Shown: positions 47,881 to 59,656 of the stretch, piece by piece | Layout of the letters: the number at the start of each line of letters is the position of its first letter | Numbering within the stretch: position 1 is the first letter of the stretch | Source of the DNA: Planococcus citri | Lineage: Eukaryota > Arthropoda > Insecta > Hemiptera > Pseudococcidae | DNA: 64,000 nt | Reading direction: 5' to 3' | Assembly: GCF_950023065.1 (NCBI RefSeq) | Contig: NC_088678.1 | Span: forward strand, 42,088,580-42,152,579 | Position numbers and translations under genes: made by a program | The notes under the pieces: model-generated | Database searches by the model: none | The model's input: only the letters and a program-made list of their open reading frames with translations | Told to the model about the DNA's origin: nothing

Positions 47881-50470
47881 TGGCACCTCCACCGACCTGC
47901 CTTCTTCGAGCACACCATACGGAGCGAACGGGATCGGGATTCGGGAACTCCGTCGAGTGTCAGTGGCGGGTATTGTGTTGCTTTGCTTGGCAGTGGCAGT
48001 GGCAGTGGCAGTACCGTAGACCGTGGTTATCGGTGCAATATACGCGAGAACGGTGGTATTGTTGCCCACGCAGACGCTGTGTGATTCTCATCGCAGACGT
48101 GATCAATTGAATTCGCGTTCAGTGTGTGATTCACGGGCGATCGTGTATTTCGTGCGTACTGTGTGATGCGAATTCTCACGTGTATCGTGTGCGTGTACGA
48201 GTATTAATACGAAACATTGGAGAGAAAAGTCAGTTCGCGTCTCTCTAGTTACGTTTTCGCCAATGAAAAAATTTTCCTCCTTTTGTCAATCACGATCGTT
48301 GGTGTTTTAAGTGAATTCGCGTAAAATAGTTCGCGAAATGTTGCGAAGTGCTTTAGTGATGTGGTGACTGCGAATAAAGTGCAATTTTTAAAAAGTGAGT
48401 TGATTATCAATTTTCTGATTTCACGAGGTCGACGAACTGTTTCCTAGAAATGTTCTATCGAAGGAAAATCAAGTGATTTTTCCTATGAATTGGGAGTTTT
48501 CTTTGTTTTGAACAGGTATACACGATTTTGTGGAGTGTATTTTGGAATTGAATTGTCTATTTGGTTCGTTTTTCCTATAATCTGAATTGTCGACAGGATA
48601 CCGGATAAATACTGGAAGTTGGAATTTTCCTCGTCATTTCGAATGAAAATTTTTTGAAAAATGTCGAAATTGAATCTTCAGTCAGCATTGCTGATTCCTT
48701 TTGACCAGGATCAACTTTTGATCGAAAGATCCACATCCATACAGCCTTGTTGGTCCTTCGTTGAGCAATGAAGAGGGTATGGAGTGAATGATTGTGATCA
48801 CGATGCTCTCAGAGCAGGAAGTTCAGAACCTGCAGATTGATTCTCGGTTGTTTTACTTTTTTTCAATGTATACTCGTATTTTAAAAATCTGAGTAATTTG
48901 ATATTCTACGCATGACCGGAGGTGTTATTTTTCCTTCATCTTGAGATTTACAATTTTCTCGACTTATACAATCATCTGGCCAGATAATTGATTGGTTTTT
49001 AAGAATATTTTTTCAAGTACATTGCTCGACAACTTAAGTATCATGTAAGGGACATTGGTTTTTATAAAGATGGTCATCAAATCGACAACTCGTATAGGTA
49101 AATATTTCTTCAGGCTTTGGTAAAATTTTCAATCAAGTTTAACCTTCGTTCTATAAATGCGTTTTAATTAATCGTTTCAAGTAATCTGCAGACCTACTCG
49201 TAGCAGTAACTTCAAATATTATTTTCGTTTTATTCGCTGATGGTTACGAAACCTTGAACGTGTGTTTGCGGTACGCGTGTGTTGATTGACAGTTGAGAAA
49301 TTTTGAGGTGAGAATTCCGAAGTTGGAGGTGTGATTTTTGCTTTTGATTTCGTTATTTCACCGCGAACGTGTTCATTAAAAATCCATTGCAGACTGTAGA
49401 GATATTGTGAGGAAACAGTTACACGTATTACGATGTAGAAGGAGGCAAGATGGGATACTGAATTGGAATTGATTCGATGAGACAGCAACTGGACGGATAT
49501 CGTCTATATGGAGTGAAATTACGTAACAAGTTAACAACGAGGATATTTTACGCGATGACTACGTTAATTGAGAATACAGTTGGTCGATCAGACCAGAGCA
49601 CCTCGAAAGGTGTCAGATTATATTCCAAGTATCGATGACTTGCGTTAGACGTATCTATTGGACGACAATAAGGTGGAAAAATGATGCGATTTGGTATTGT
49701 GGTCAATTTGTCGGATGTGGCGGCGACGACGGACGTACGATACTGAGATGATTTTTTTCTGCATTTTTCTTCATTTCAGTTCAGGTTATTAGGTTACGGA
49801 CTGATTACTCGAGTTCATTTAGCATCGGAAGTGTTACATCAGCATCGACATGATTTTCAACCGGTTTAAAAATAAAAATTAAGAAAAAAACGAAAAAAAT
49901 GACTCGTTGGTATTAAAACAAAGGTGTTGCGAGTTCGTCACCTTCACGTTTGATTATTGTCGTCGCGATACAACGGTGACTGACGAAGATGGTGTTGTAA
50001 TAATGTCTTATTAAACAGCAGTAACAATAATAACGACATTTGGAAATTATGAAGATTCGAGCGCTGAAAGAGAGGTAGAATGAGAGAATACGTGAAATGT
50101 TACGTTATTCATTTCGGTATTTGCAGTACCTAGTACATGAAGTAATTTTCATACGGATACGTTAAGTAGAGTACTTGGTATTATAGTCGAAGGTTAAATT
50201 AAATGTCCAGATACGCCTCGGTGTCCTTTTAACGATTAATTATGCTACGTGGAGAAGAATGCGCCATCCATCGTGGTGCTATGCTACAATAAGCAATCGT
50301 TGTAATTTTTACAAGAATGACGTAAACTTGGTTTTGGTGATGTGTGCGTGTAGTTGATTCATCTCGTGATCTTGACTCGATCTCTTCGTCTTTGTGGCTG
50401 TACTGTGTGAAATCTTAAATGTGTAATGAACGGTGACGGCAGCGGCAGCGGCAGCGCGGCGGTGACTCCA
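47881..50470 (+). promoter_or_regulatory. CG-richer region, likely promoter and untranslated first exon(s)
   Basis: From about 47880 the composition changes: many GTGTG, GCGTG and CG words, a (GCAGTG) run at 47990-48014, and a donor-like AAAAAGTGAGTT at about 48394 ending a possible first exon. A second CG-rich block ends with ATGAACGGTGACGGCAGCGG (from 50426), which opens MNGDGSGSGSAA and then a GTGACT donor-like site. I read this as promoter or 5' UTR of the gene whose coding exon is at 57535, or of a further PKG isoform. No conserved protein is coded. Confidence 0.35.
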
Positions 50471-53400
50471 GCTAAAATATACCTAACGTTAAACCTATTA
50501 CCTACAACAACCAACACTGATAGGTATCTATTTAGGAAGAATTGCGTTTAGACGATCAAAATGTCTAGTTTTTGGAAAAATTATTATATATTGGGTTTTT
50601 GTTTCCTGTCTTTGTCTCTTTCTTCTCACTCTATGGGTTCTTTAAATGTTTTTATTTAATGTGTTTTACCGTGTACCTTACCTATATACTTACCTGTGTA
50701 GCTGGCTATGTGTTTGAAATACACGATGTATTGGATTGGACTTGGTTGTATTAGGTATAGAGCTGTTCAGATTAGAGACCTTGGATCTACCTACAGATTT
50801 GGTACGAAGATATGGTCATTACGGAATGTATTTGTATGCGCATATATGATTTGGATACGGTATCGGTTTACGAATTCCATAAAGAGAGTTTGAATGTTAT
50901 ATTGAGAAAAAAAATACTCAACGAGTGTATGTTTTTGTGTACGAAATCAGTGGACCTGAAATTATCGAATTTTTCGAATTTCTTTATACGCTTTGTTTAG
51001 AATCGGAGATTAGGTCATGTTTGAGAGCTGAGTGGTACAGACGAAAAGGGAACCTACGTGGTGAGATTTTTTTTGACTGAGGAAAAAAAGAAGATCGCAA
51101 ATTGATAATTTTGCGGAGGAGGGAGGGGGGTCGAAAATTGCTAATTCGGATGCTTTTTCCATAAATATCTACGAATACGCTCATTGAAATCTTGGTGCAA
51201 TTTGTAGCACTTTCTGTTGTAAATTTTAAATGCTATCCAACAATTCTGGAAAATGAAAACCTTGAGTGTCAGAACAAAATTAGTCAGATTCGAATTCTCG
51301 GTGTGGGAAGAGTCATTGAAAGTCTTTGATCACCCAAAAAACATAAAATATCCACTCTCGGTTGCTTGTGAACGTATTAACCACATTTGGCCACAATCAA
51401 ATGAAATCAGAATTGAACAGTCTAAATTCGAGTGTCCTAATTTTTGGATGGAAGGTGGGTGGATTAATCAAAGATTGAGAAATGTCAAATATGTTCACCT
51501 AGTATACACAATCCATAAAGAATCGAAAGCGTTGTATCACAGTTCAGATTTAGAATCATAATTTTGGAAAAATTTAATATGGAAAGGAATCCATTTTACA
51601 AATTTTTTAACCCCCCCCCCTCCCCTCCCCAATAGAACCTTAAAAATGGTCTTGGGTTTTGACGGCAATATAGCATAGATCGACGCAGAATCTCAAATAC
51701 TTTCATTTAAGCTAGAAGGGCTCAAATCTCCCTTACAGGGGCTCCTCCGGGGCTGAAATTTTTTTTGAGTAATTTTCAACTCACAATGAAGGTTTTTATA
51801 ATTAATTTGGTCAAAATCCGCCGACTTTTTTTTCGCGATCTATTGCAAATATTTTTTGTGTGGTCTTCAATGTATGTGATTTTGACCTAAGAGTTCCAAG
51901 TCAACACACTTCGTTCTATTTTTGAGTGTCTTATGCAGTCTCTATCCGTTTTTTTTGGAAACATTTCCCAGCCTTTATGAAGAGTATTTCCAGGTACTCT
52001 GCCAAACTGGACCGAACACTTTAGCGAACTAATCTTTAAGCGATCGTTTCTTCCAAATGAAATGTTCTATTGTGTCCACTCTCTTTCTGATACATTGTAA
52101 CTCGCCGAAACTGTCGCTGCATGTCTCAACTCGCATTTTGTTTTGTTTTTTGAGTTATAAATCAGTCCTAAATCTCTGGAGTCTGAAACATTTTCCTATT
52201 TACGTTTACAATGTCCGTTAGTCAAAATGCCCTCGTCAAAGGAACGTGCCAAAAACGATGAAAATGAAGCCTATACAATACATAAACATACAGTATCTTA
52301 CCGTAAGACCAAAGCAGCAGCTTCAACGTGCTTGAAAAGTAACAAAAAAGAAAATAGCAAAAGCCGCACCACGCTCTCTCGAACATACACAAAGATATAA
52401 TTGATTCGTTTTATGAATTTTATTACTCCCTTAACAGCATCCAAATCAGTAATACCTACTATAACATAATGGGCAGCATTGTATATTTTTTGTTTAGGCG
52501 TTTGTTTCTACACGAAAACGCAACGTAAAAAAAACAACAACGATTTCTCGTATGTATGCATTTACAAGCACGAATAAAGCGATTTAGAATGCTAGTATAA
52601 TGTAGCTTATGTATGTTACAAGCTAAAAAGGAGGATGGATATTGTAAAAAAAGTACCAGTATTTGTAGGTTTTTTTTTTGTAGTGTACAAGTATGATTTT
52701 TCCGTATTAGCTCAGCGGTGGTATTTCCGTTTACGGGTAATGGACGTGTACGGTGTATTTATGTTTACACGATGAGTGATTTCTTCGTTGGCGATTGTGT
52801 GTATTTATTGGGTTAGTCATCAAGTCATCACGAAATTATAGGAGAGGAAAGGAGGAGGACGGACGTAAATATTGTTTCAAGTTGCTATGTTAGTTTGGTC
52901 GAATTTTTTCTTACTATGTTGTGGTTTTTGTAGTGGTTTTTATGTAATTATTATTTGAATTGGAGGCGTATAGGTTTTCGCTTTTTTTTCTGCCATTTTT
53001 TCAATTCGAGCTGAATGAAAGGGAAAGGTGGGAAATTGAATTATTCCGAAAGGATCGTTAACTGCTGAAGTTGTTTTAAAAAATGATAGGCTACTGAAAT
53101 CACTTTGAGATATGGCTATCATTGTCAGAAATTCAACACTAGACTTGATGATGGTTCAAAACACCTAATTATCATGATTTTTTTTGGGGGGGGGGTCTAT
53201 GTATACTTGAAACTCCTTCCAAATTATAGAATAAAATGAAAAAACGTTTTATGGTTTTTTTACTCCAATTATTGGAACCGGAGCTACCTGAATTTGGAAT
53301 TTTCAAACGACGCAATTTTGTAAAAATTTCAAATGCTCATCACTAGCAAATGGATCCAAAAGGAACGAGAAGTATTAACCTTCCGAGGTTTTATATTTTT

Positions 53401-54541
53401 CATCCCTCTTTCCAAATCTGAAATGTGACAAAATTTTGAAATCTGATCGCATTTGTTACAAATTTATCCTTTTTAGTAGACCTCATGATGTATAGGAAAT
53501 TCAACTAAAAACTGAATCCAATTTTCATGCAGAATACGTTTTAAAACACTTACGAGTTACTAGCACAATATAATGGTTATGTAGGTAATATGTAATGTAT
53601 ACCTCTTTTTTTTACCTTCGATGGAAGGTTTGGGTTAGTCACGTCTATTATAGTATAGGATATCTCGATATACACGAGTGATGAGCGATAAAACGTCGAT
53701 GATTATTCGCAGGTTAATTGGATTTGCTCGATGATATTGTAATTTGGCATATAGCACTATATACCTGAGTAATAAAGCACAAGAAGGAGGGAAAAGAAAA
53801 AGAAAAGCAGAAAGTGAAATTAACCGTAGAAGATAATCAACGTTGCGGATCATGCGTCCAAAAAACGTTTTAGCTACGTAAGAAAAAGAACGAGCAAGAG
53901 CAAAAAGCAGCTGTGTTAGCAGACGAAGGTTGAAGAGAGAGACAGGCTCAATCGACGTATCGGATTTATTCTTCGAAGATAACGAGATTTAACGCGCGAT
54001 ATAAAATTTCACCGCGCGCCAATGCATTTAATGAGTAATTTGTTTATAGAGACGATGATACTTAATTGAGTAGGTACTTGCGAAGATAGACGTCGAAAAA
54101 GGCTCGAAGCCAAGATGGCTAATGTACAACGATGTATACATTGTACTCGTACGTGTGGATAGGAGATTTGTCATTGGCTCGTATAAGGCAAGGTAAACGT
54201 CGAACTGGGCACGTTGAAAAAAAAGCAAATAGGGGAAAACTCGTTATCGAGAGTATGGTTCTTACTTATACTTATAGGTAAAGTACCATACACATCTAAT
54301 GTACATACGATGGGCATTGGCTTGCCTGCTCAGCATGTGTGTGCGTAGCTTTTCTCTTTCTAGTTATTCTACTTTCACTGCTGAGACGATTATTTGTCTG
54401 AGTAACTAGAACGATTGTCCTTCTGTGGTCTAATTTCTTTGTTGCTATTGGCATAGCGTGCCTATGGATGTTTACGATGGTTATCGGATCGCGTTATTGC
54501 ATGGTATGTTTTGCGTAATTACTCCGCCGGCTTGTCTATAG
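50471..54541. other. Noncoding stretch
   Basis: AT-rich. C run at 51611-51620, G run at 53186-53195. Short open frames (60-102 codons) have AT-driven composition and no splice context. Confidence 0.45.
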
Positions 54542-54713
54542 GTGATGGAAATATTGCGGATGTTTCCGGCAACGGTTCGTTGTACGTTTTACGAGCTCGA
54601 GCTCGTAGAACTCATGTTTATGTACGTAGATATGCGAGAGAATCATCGTGGCGAGATGACGATGGCGGATTTCTATGTCGTTTACGATGATCCGAGTATT
54701 GTGTTGGTGAAAG
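54542..54713 (+). other. Candidate exon of unknown gene
   Basis: Bounded by TTGTCTATAG|GTG and GTGAAAG|GTGG. One frame is open throughout (VMEILRMFPATVRCTFYELE…MTMADFYVVYDDPSIVLVK), less AT-rich than its surroundings. The donor is weak. It does not match the missing part of PKG or any family I know. Confidence 0.2.
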
Positions 54714-55699
54714 GTGGTTTTTCTCTTCTTTGGTCGTTTTTTTCTTTTTTTAGGGTCTGGTATTCATCGTAAGGTACCACGGGTAGTTAGACGAGCGCTG
54801 AACCATGATTCCAAAGTACCGGCAATGGGATTGTTTGGACGCGACAATGTAATATTACTATCTACTCGACGCTAGTTTACGATGATGCTCTTAACCAGTT
54901 TTGACTTCGATTTCGATAATTAAAATTTTTTTAGTCGTCGAATACTCGTACGGACAGTCGCATCGTTTCGGTTTTCTCTTATCTGGTATATCGCGCAAAA
55001 GTTAATTAGCCAAATACCTCGGTACTCGAAATCTGACTTGAGCTATAAATATACGTAGGTACCTATCTCGGTACTGCAGGTATTTATAGTTAATGTCGTA
55101 ATTATATCATCGGACCGAATCGTCTTGATCTGTAATGTCGATGATGATACTCGGTGATTTAATTATCCCACAGAGTATGTGGGTCTTGAGCTTGGTTTTT
55201 TCCTCTCCCATCGAAGAAGGCTTTTTCAGAGATTAGCTGTTGGTTTTTTTTTGTCGGTAAAATGCGGATTACTAGTGGAATTTTAATGGCGTAGAGTACT
55301 CGACGAGTTCACCGAGGCAGAAGACTATAAAAATGGTGGGTTATGTAAAGGGTTGTCTAGATCTGATGTGTGTGTTTGAGCGATGACTAAACCGAAAGAG
55401 AAATGGCGATGGTGGTATCTGATTTTGGCAACGTTTTGGTGCGAAAGAGTTGACTGATTGAAGAATGAGAGAAATTGGTTGTATAGTTGTAGTATTCATC
55501 GTTTGTTAAATCATATTTTTTTTCTTTTCAAAAAAAAGTAATTTGGAATCAAAAAATCCTGAGTAAGTAACCAAAAGCGAGCCAAAAAATTACAAAATGT
55601 GAGCAAAACATTTTAATGTACAAAAAATTATCAAAGAAAAAAAAAACGTTCCTGTTGAAATTTAGTTTAATGAAACTTGATCGAGATTTCGTTAATTTC

Positions 55700-56290
55700 A
55701 GTTAAAAAAATGACCTTTTTATTTTTGAAAGACTGTTGACAAAAACTGTTACTTTTCTGCCATGTTCACTAAAAAAATGAGGTAATTTTGTAACTTTTTG
55801 GTAAAAAAGGTGATTGTTTCATGTTTGACAATTTTTGGCGAAAAGGTGAGAATTTTTCGACAATTTCAGCCGAAAAAGTCATACTTTTGTAACAACTTTT
55901 TGAAAAAGCAGGACTTCTGCGTCATTTTTGGCAAAAAGGCGAGATTTCTTGTCAATTTTTGACAGAAAAGCAAGATTTTGACAATATTAGTTAAAGGTGG
56001 CGAGATTTCAGTAAATTTTATTAAAAAGTAAGACTTTTTATGAGCTCTGGTAAGATGTAAGGCGATGTACGAGTAATTTTTGTTTAAAAGTGAATCTGTA
56101 GAGCAACTTATTGTTGAGAAAGCAAAATGTTGAGCAATTTTTGACCGAAAGTTGCTACAGAAAAGCAAAAGTTTTTATGCCAATTTTCAGCAAAAAATAA
56201 GACTTATAGTTTTTTTTTTTTTCTGCTAATGAGTGATGATTTTTGATGATTTTGACAGAAGGCAAGATTTTTTCAGGAAGTAAGGAGGAC
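55700..56290. repeat. Degenerate minisatellite-like array, locus 3 (inverted relative to loci 1 and 2)
   Basis: More than ten units of 30-45 bp built on GACAATTTTTGGCGAAAAGG and GCGAGATTT(C/T), the inverse complement of the units at 10490-11320 and 38050-38290. Codons across it are a by-product of the repeat. Confidence 0.65.
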
Positions 56291-57520
56291 CCGGTTTTGA
56301 AAAAAAATAAATTTTTGAAAAATCAACTTTAAGAACTAAAATTGTTAAAGAGTAAACATTCGATGATTTTGAGTTACTTTCCTCGCTTCGCTCGGGAAAT
56401 AAACCTCAAAAGGTCTTGGAAAACCCTTTGGATTCTTTCTCGCAACAATTTTAGAAAAAAATTTAAACAGTTGGGAAGAAAAGAACTACGAGGAATTAAG
56501 TTTTAAAAATCATACCTTTTCATTATGCCAGTTGAGTATTTGGAAGATGTAAAACCCAAATCTTCGAAGGGTCATCATATTCTGAAGTATGTTTGTGAGA
56601 TCTATGCTTGTATAGTTGTAACATGTTGACACAATATGTGTTAGCTACAATTATAGATATTTCCTAAATAGTCCTCAGTTGTTCGCAACATGCCAACTTA
56701 TACATGTTGGCTTCGGTGTCGGTGGATTTTCACATAATTATTCAACCCATCCGCAATAGGTACATAGTACATACCTACCTACTATAAGTCCAAAAAACTA
56801 CCACAATTTTCTGCAACGTGTCTTAAATTTCACAGTCGCACAATCACACTTTCGACTATGGTACGTTATTCTGGTATCTGTGGAGCTGGTTCATGTTGAC
56901 GTTTTCCCCCTTTGAATTGACGAGATTTTGGTTTCTTTGTAAATGGTTGGTTGATCGTGGAAGGTTTGTTTATGGCGACATTCGCGCCGGTGTAGTTCAC
57001 GGGCGTATATTGGATGTGGTTCAAATAATGTTTGGATTGGAACTTGTTTAATGTACAGGCATGGTTTTTTTCTCTTTTTGGAAACAGTTCGTCGATTTTC
57101 TCTCGTATACAATTAGTTTGTAAAACAACGCCTCTCTCTCTACTGTGCTATGTACAAAAGTACAGACGTACAGTGAGAGAGATCTGGTGATGCGCGACAC
57201 GACAACGACGAGCGATGGCGACGCCAAGTTTTGACGTTCGTGTTGCGAATATTGTCACCAAGTACGAAGCAGTTCGCAACGTAACCAGTGAATTTTGTTT
57301 ATTTACAGAGAGTAACGAGAAAGAGTTTGTGGTATTGCGAATGATCGTGACTTATTGCGGTGCATGAATATACTTCTATACCTTTCACGCTGGTACCTAT
57401 GTATACGTTCGTTGATATACATATTTACATCGATAATATTCGACATAGTACGAGTATTGTGTAAACTTTCATAGTCGTTTATATGTACACAACGCAAACG
57501 GTCGACGATCCGAAAAGCCG

Positions 57521-57538
57521 ATGAATTATGACAAATGA
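57521..57538 (+). promoter_or_regulatory. Five-codon upstream ORF overlapping the next start
   Basis: ATG AAT TAT GAC AAA TGA reads MNYDK and its TGA overlaps the ATGATG of the main frame at 57535. Such a termination-overlap can modulate downstream initiation. Only relevant if transcription starts above it. Confidence 0.35.
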
Positions 57539-58918
57539 TGAAGATCAGGCCATACCCTGGTAAAATAGCCCTGGTACAAAATCAAGACGGTGTCGAAAAA
57601 GAAGTCTCCACGATGAATTACGAATCGAGCTGGCAAGAATGTCTGCAGCTTTGGGGACCTCAAAATGGCGGCACTTACGCTTACGGCGGCGTTCCGACGG
57701 TCAAAAGCGCGCATTACGCGATGAACGGTGGCTCAGGTGCTTACATTATCGCCGAGGATTACGAATGCGCGACGATTCCGGTGCAGAATCATCATCAGCT
57801 GATTAATAATAATAATAGTAATATCGTTAATAATAAAATCCGATCGAACGGATACGTTGCCACGGGTCAAGACGTTACCGGTGTGTATTCGGATTGTACC
57901 TCAGTTAGTAGCAATGACCATCGCCAGTACAATGGCAATAACGAACCAGTATCTAGTCATTCGTTTAATTATTACAATAATTACCCGAACGGAGATGCGA
58001 CGACGATTGGAAATTTAGCTCTGAACTACGCTCCTCCGCCTCCGGTTACCATCAATGGTGGCGGTAGTCCTTCACCAACAATAGTACCTTCTGCGGAGGA
58101 AAAACCTAACGGCGTTGTTAGATATGCTTGTAGACAACAACAACCACAACAACCGCTGCAGCAACAGCAACAACAACAACTACCTCAACCTCCGCAACAT
58201 CAACAGCAACAAAGATACCAGTACCAGCAACAAACGACGACCCCGGATTTCCAAGATAGTCATCAACAATTGCAACATAGTCAGCTCCAGCAACAACAAA
58301 ACTCCATTCCTTATCAATCGGCCGGCGAGAATGTGGCCGGATGTTCGATCGAGTACGTTAATCCGTCGGCACCGATGCAGAGTTTTCCAGCTACCGAAAC
58401 CACATCTTGGATTATACCGGAAACGGTGCCAGCAACGGCGACATTAGTCAACGGTTCTGCTGCTTTGCCAACAATACAAAACGGATATCTAACTACGAAT
58501 CATTATCCGTATAAGAATCATCGCAAGTTATACCGTACTCCGACTATGATCGATAAAAGTATGACATCGGCGGCGGCGACAGCAGCTTTACCCTATGTTA
58601 GATCTGCCTCGGATTATGGTACAACTATAGCGGACGTGGCTGTGACCGCGGCTAATGCCGGAGCTGCCGCTGTTGAGATCAACTCGAGCAGAGTTCCATT
58701 GACGGATAATGGTTTCTTGATTCCTAGACCAAAATTAATAGTTCCTGTGCATACGTACGGATCTCGTAAACGACGTACCGGCAATATATTACATTCGAAG
58801 AGACGAGGCAGCGATACGGAACCGAGTGGCGGAGGCAGCAGTACCGATGGAGGCGGCGCAGGCGGTGGTAATTCGTCGATGAGCGTCGAAAGTAAAAAAC
58901 ATCATACCTCGTGTCCAG
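57535..58918 (+). CDS. Long first coding exon of an unidentified Gln/Asn/Gly-rich protein
   Basis: ATG ATG at 57535 (in-frame TGA two codons above) opens 461 codons plus 1 nt, ending TGTCCAG|GTAAAC in phase 1. N-terminus MMKIRPYPGKIALVQNQDG then MNYESSWQECLQLWGPQNGG; residues about 85-180 rich in Asn/Ser/Tyr; a Gln-rich tract at about 200-255 (CAA/CAG at 58130-58300); an Ala/Thr-rich part; then RPKLIVPVHTYGSRKRRTG and HSKRRGSD, basic and nuclear-signal-like; and a Gly/Ser-rich end. No membrane segment or enzyme motif. Composition suggests a nuclear regulator such as a transcription factor whose DNA-binding part lies in later exons beyond 64,000, but I do not recognise the family. Because its phase equals that leaving the PKG exon at 45670, it could also be an internal alternative start of the PKG locus. 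Confidence 0.7.
58130..58300 (+). repeat. CAA/CAG trinucleotide-rich (polyglutamine) tract
   Basis: Mixed CAA and CAG codons with CCT/CCG interruptions code the Gln-rich segment of the long exon. Mixed codons suggest selection for the amino acid rather than recent repeat slippage. Confidence 0.8.
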
Positions 58919-59332
58919 GTAAACAGAGAGAAATATAACTATAGCGTAATTTTTTTTCGTTTCTTGTTTATGTTTAATGTTCCCTTTTTGTCCCCATGCC
59001 CCCCTCCCCCTACGGTGTGTGTTAAATGACATGATTTTATACGCTTTTACCCGACTCGCCCGTCCGTCCATTCTTCAAATACCACCGCACGTTTTCCGAG
59101 AGACTCTTTTGAAGTCGCGTCGCGTTCAGAACTTGGGATGCTTCGTGATGGTGATTTACGACTCGGACGAATGAAGAACGGATAAGAAGCGTTTTCAGAT
59201 AGATTGGTCGAGGGTTTGGGCTGGAATCGTGTCTAAAAGGTTTTTATTTTTTTGGTCGAAGTACCTGCGCTAATCCGGATGACGCTGAGGTGTGACAAAA
59301 ATGGATAAATTAGGAGTGTCTGGTAGAGTTTT

Positions 59333-59656
59333 TTTTTGTTCCGAAGCAGCTCAAAATTTCAACTACCCAAATTGATTTTTCGGTTTTTCACATATTTTTG
59401 AATATCCAAAATTGACCACTTTCGAGCTTTTTCAGGAAGGTACATTTGCTTTTTTCAAAATTTTAATATTTCTAAGGAAGACTCACTTATGGAAAAATCA
59501 AAAATCGTGCTGGAAACTCCAGAATGGTTCAAAATAGTGAAATTTGTATTCGAGGGGTTGGCCTTACTTAAGATGAGGTACAGTCTTTTGTTAATGGGGG
59601 ATCCTGTTCAAATCGGAGGCGGGCACCTCGAGGAGTTCGTTTGTAAGTCGCTAAAA
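59333..59656. mobile_element. Foldback-family repeat, single diverged arm
   Basis: Contains the family words in right-arm order: CAAAATTGACCA, GCTGGAAACTCCAGAATGG, GTTCAAATCGGAGG, CACCTCGAGGAG and the end GTTTGTAAGT, inverse of ACTTACAAAC. No mirrored left arm is seen. Confidence 0.55.

Noticed and set aside
47818..48069. Minus-strand 83-codon frame with TATATATA-rich peptide
   Set aside because: Produced by the GCAGTG repeat in a probable promoter or UTR; no splice or start context.
54542..54713. Candidate for the missing next PKG exon
   Set aside because: In the phase-1 frame it begins GDGNIADVSGNGSLYV, superficially like a cyclic-nucleotide domain strand, but it then lacks the GELA cassette and hits a stop. 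Only kept as a weak exon of unknown gene.
58115..58447. Asn/Ser-rich frame of 110 codons
   Set aside because: A frame-shifted reading of the CAA/CAG tract of the real exon.
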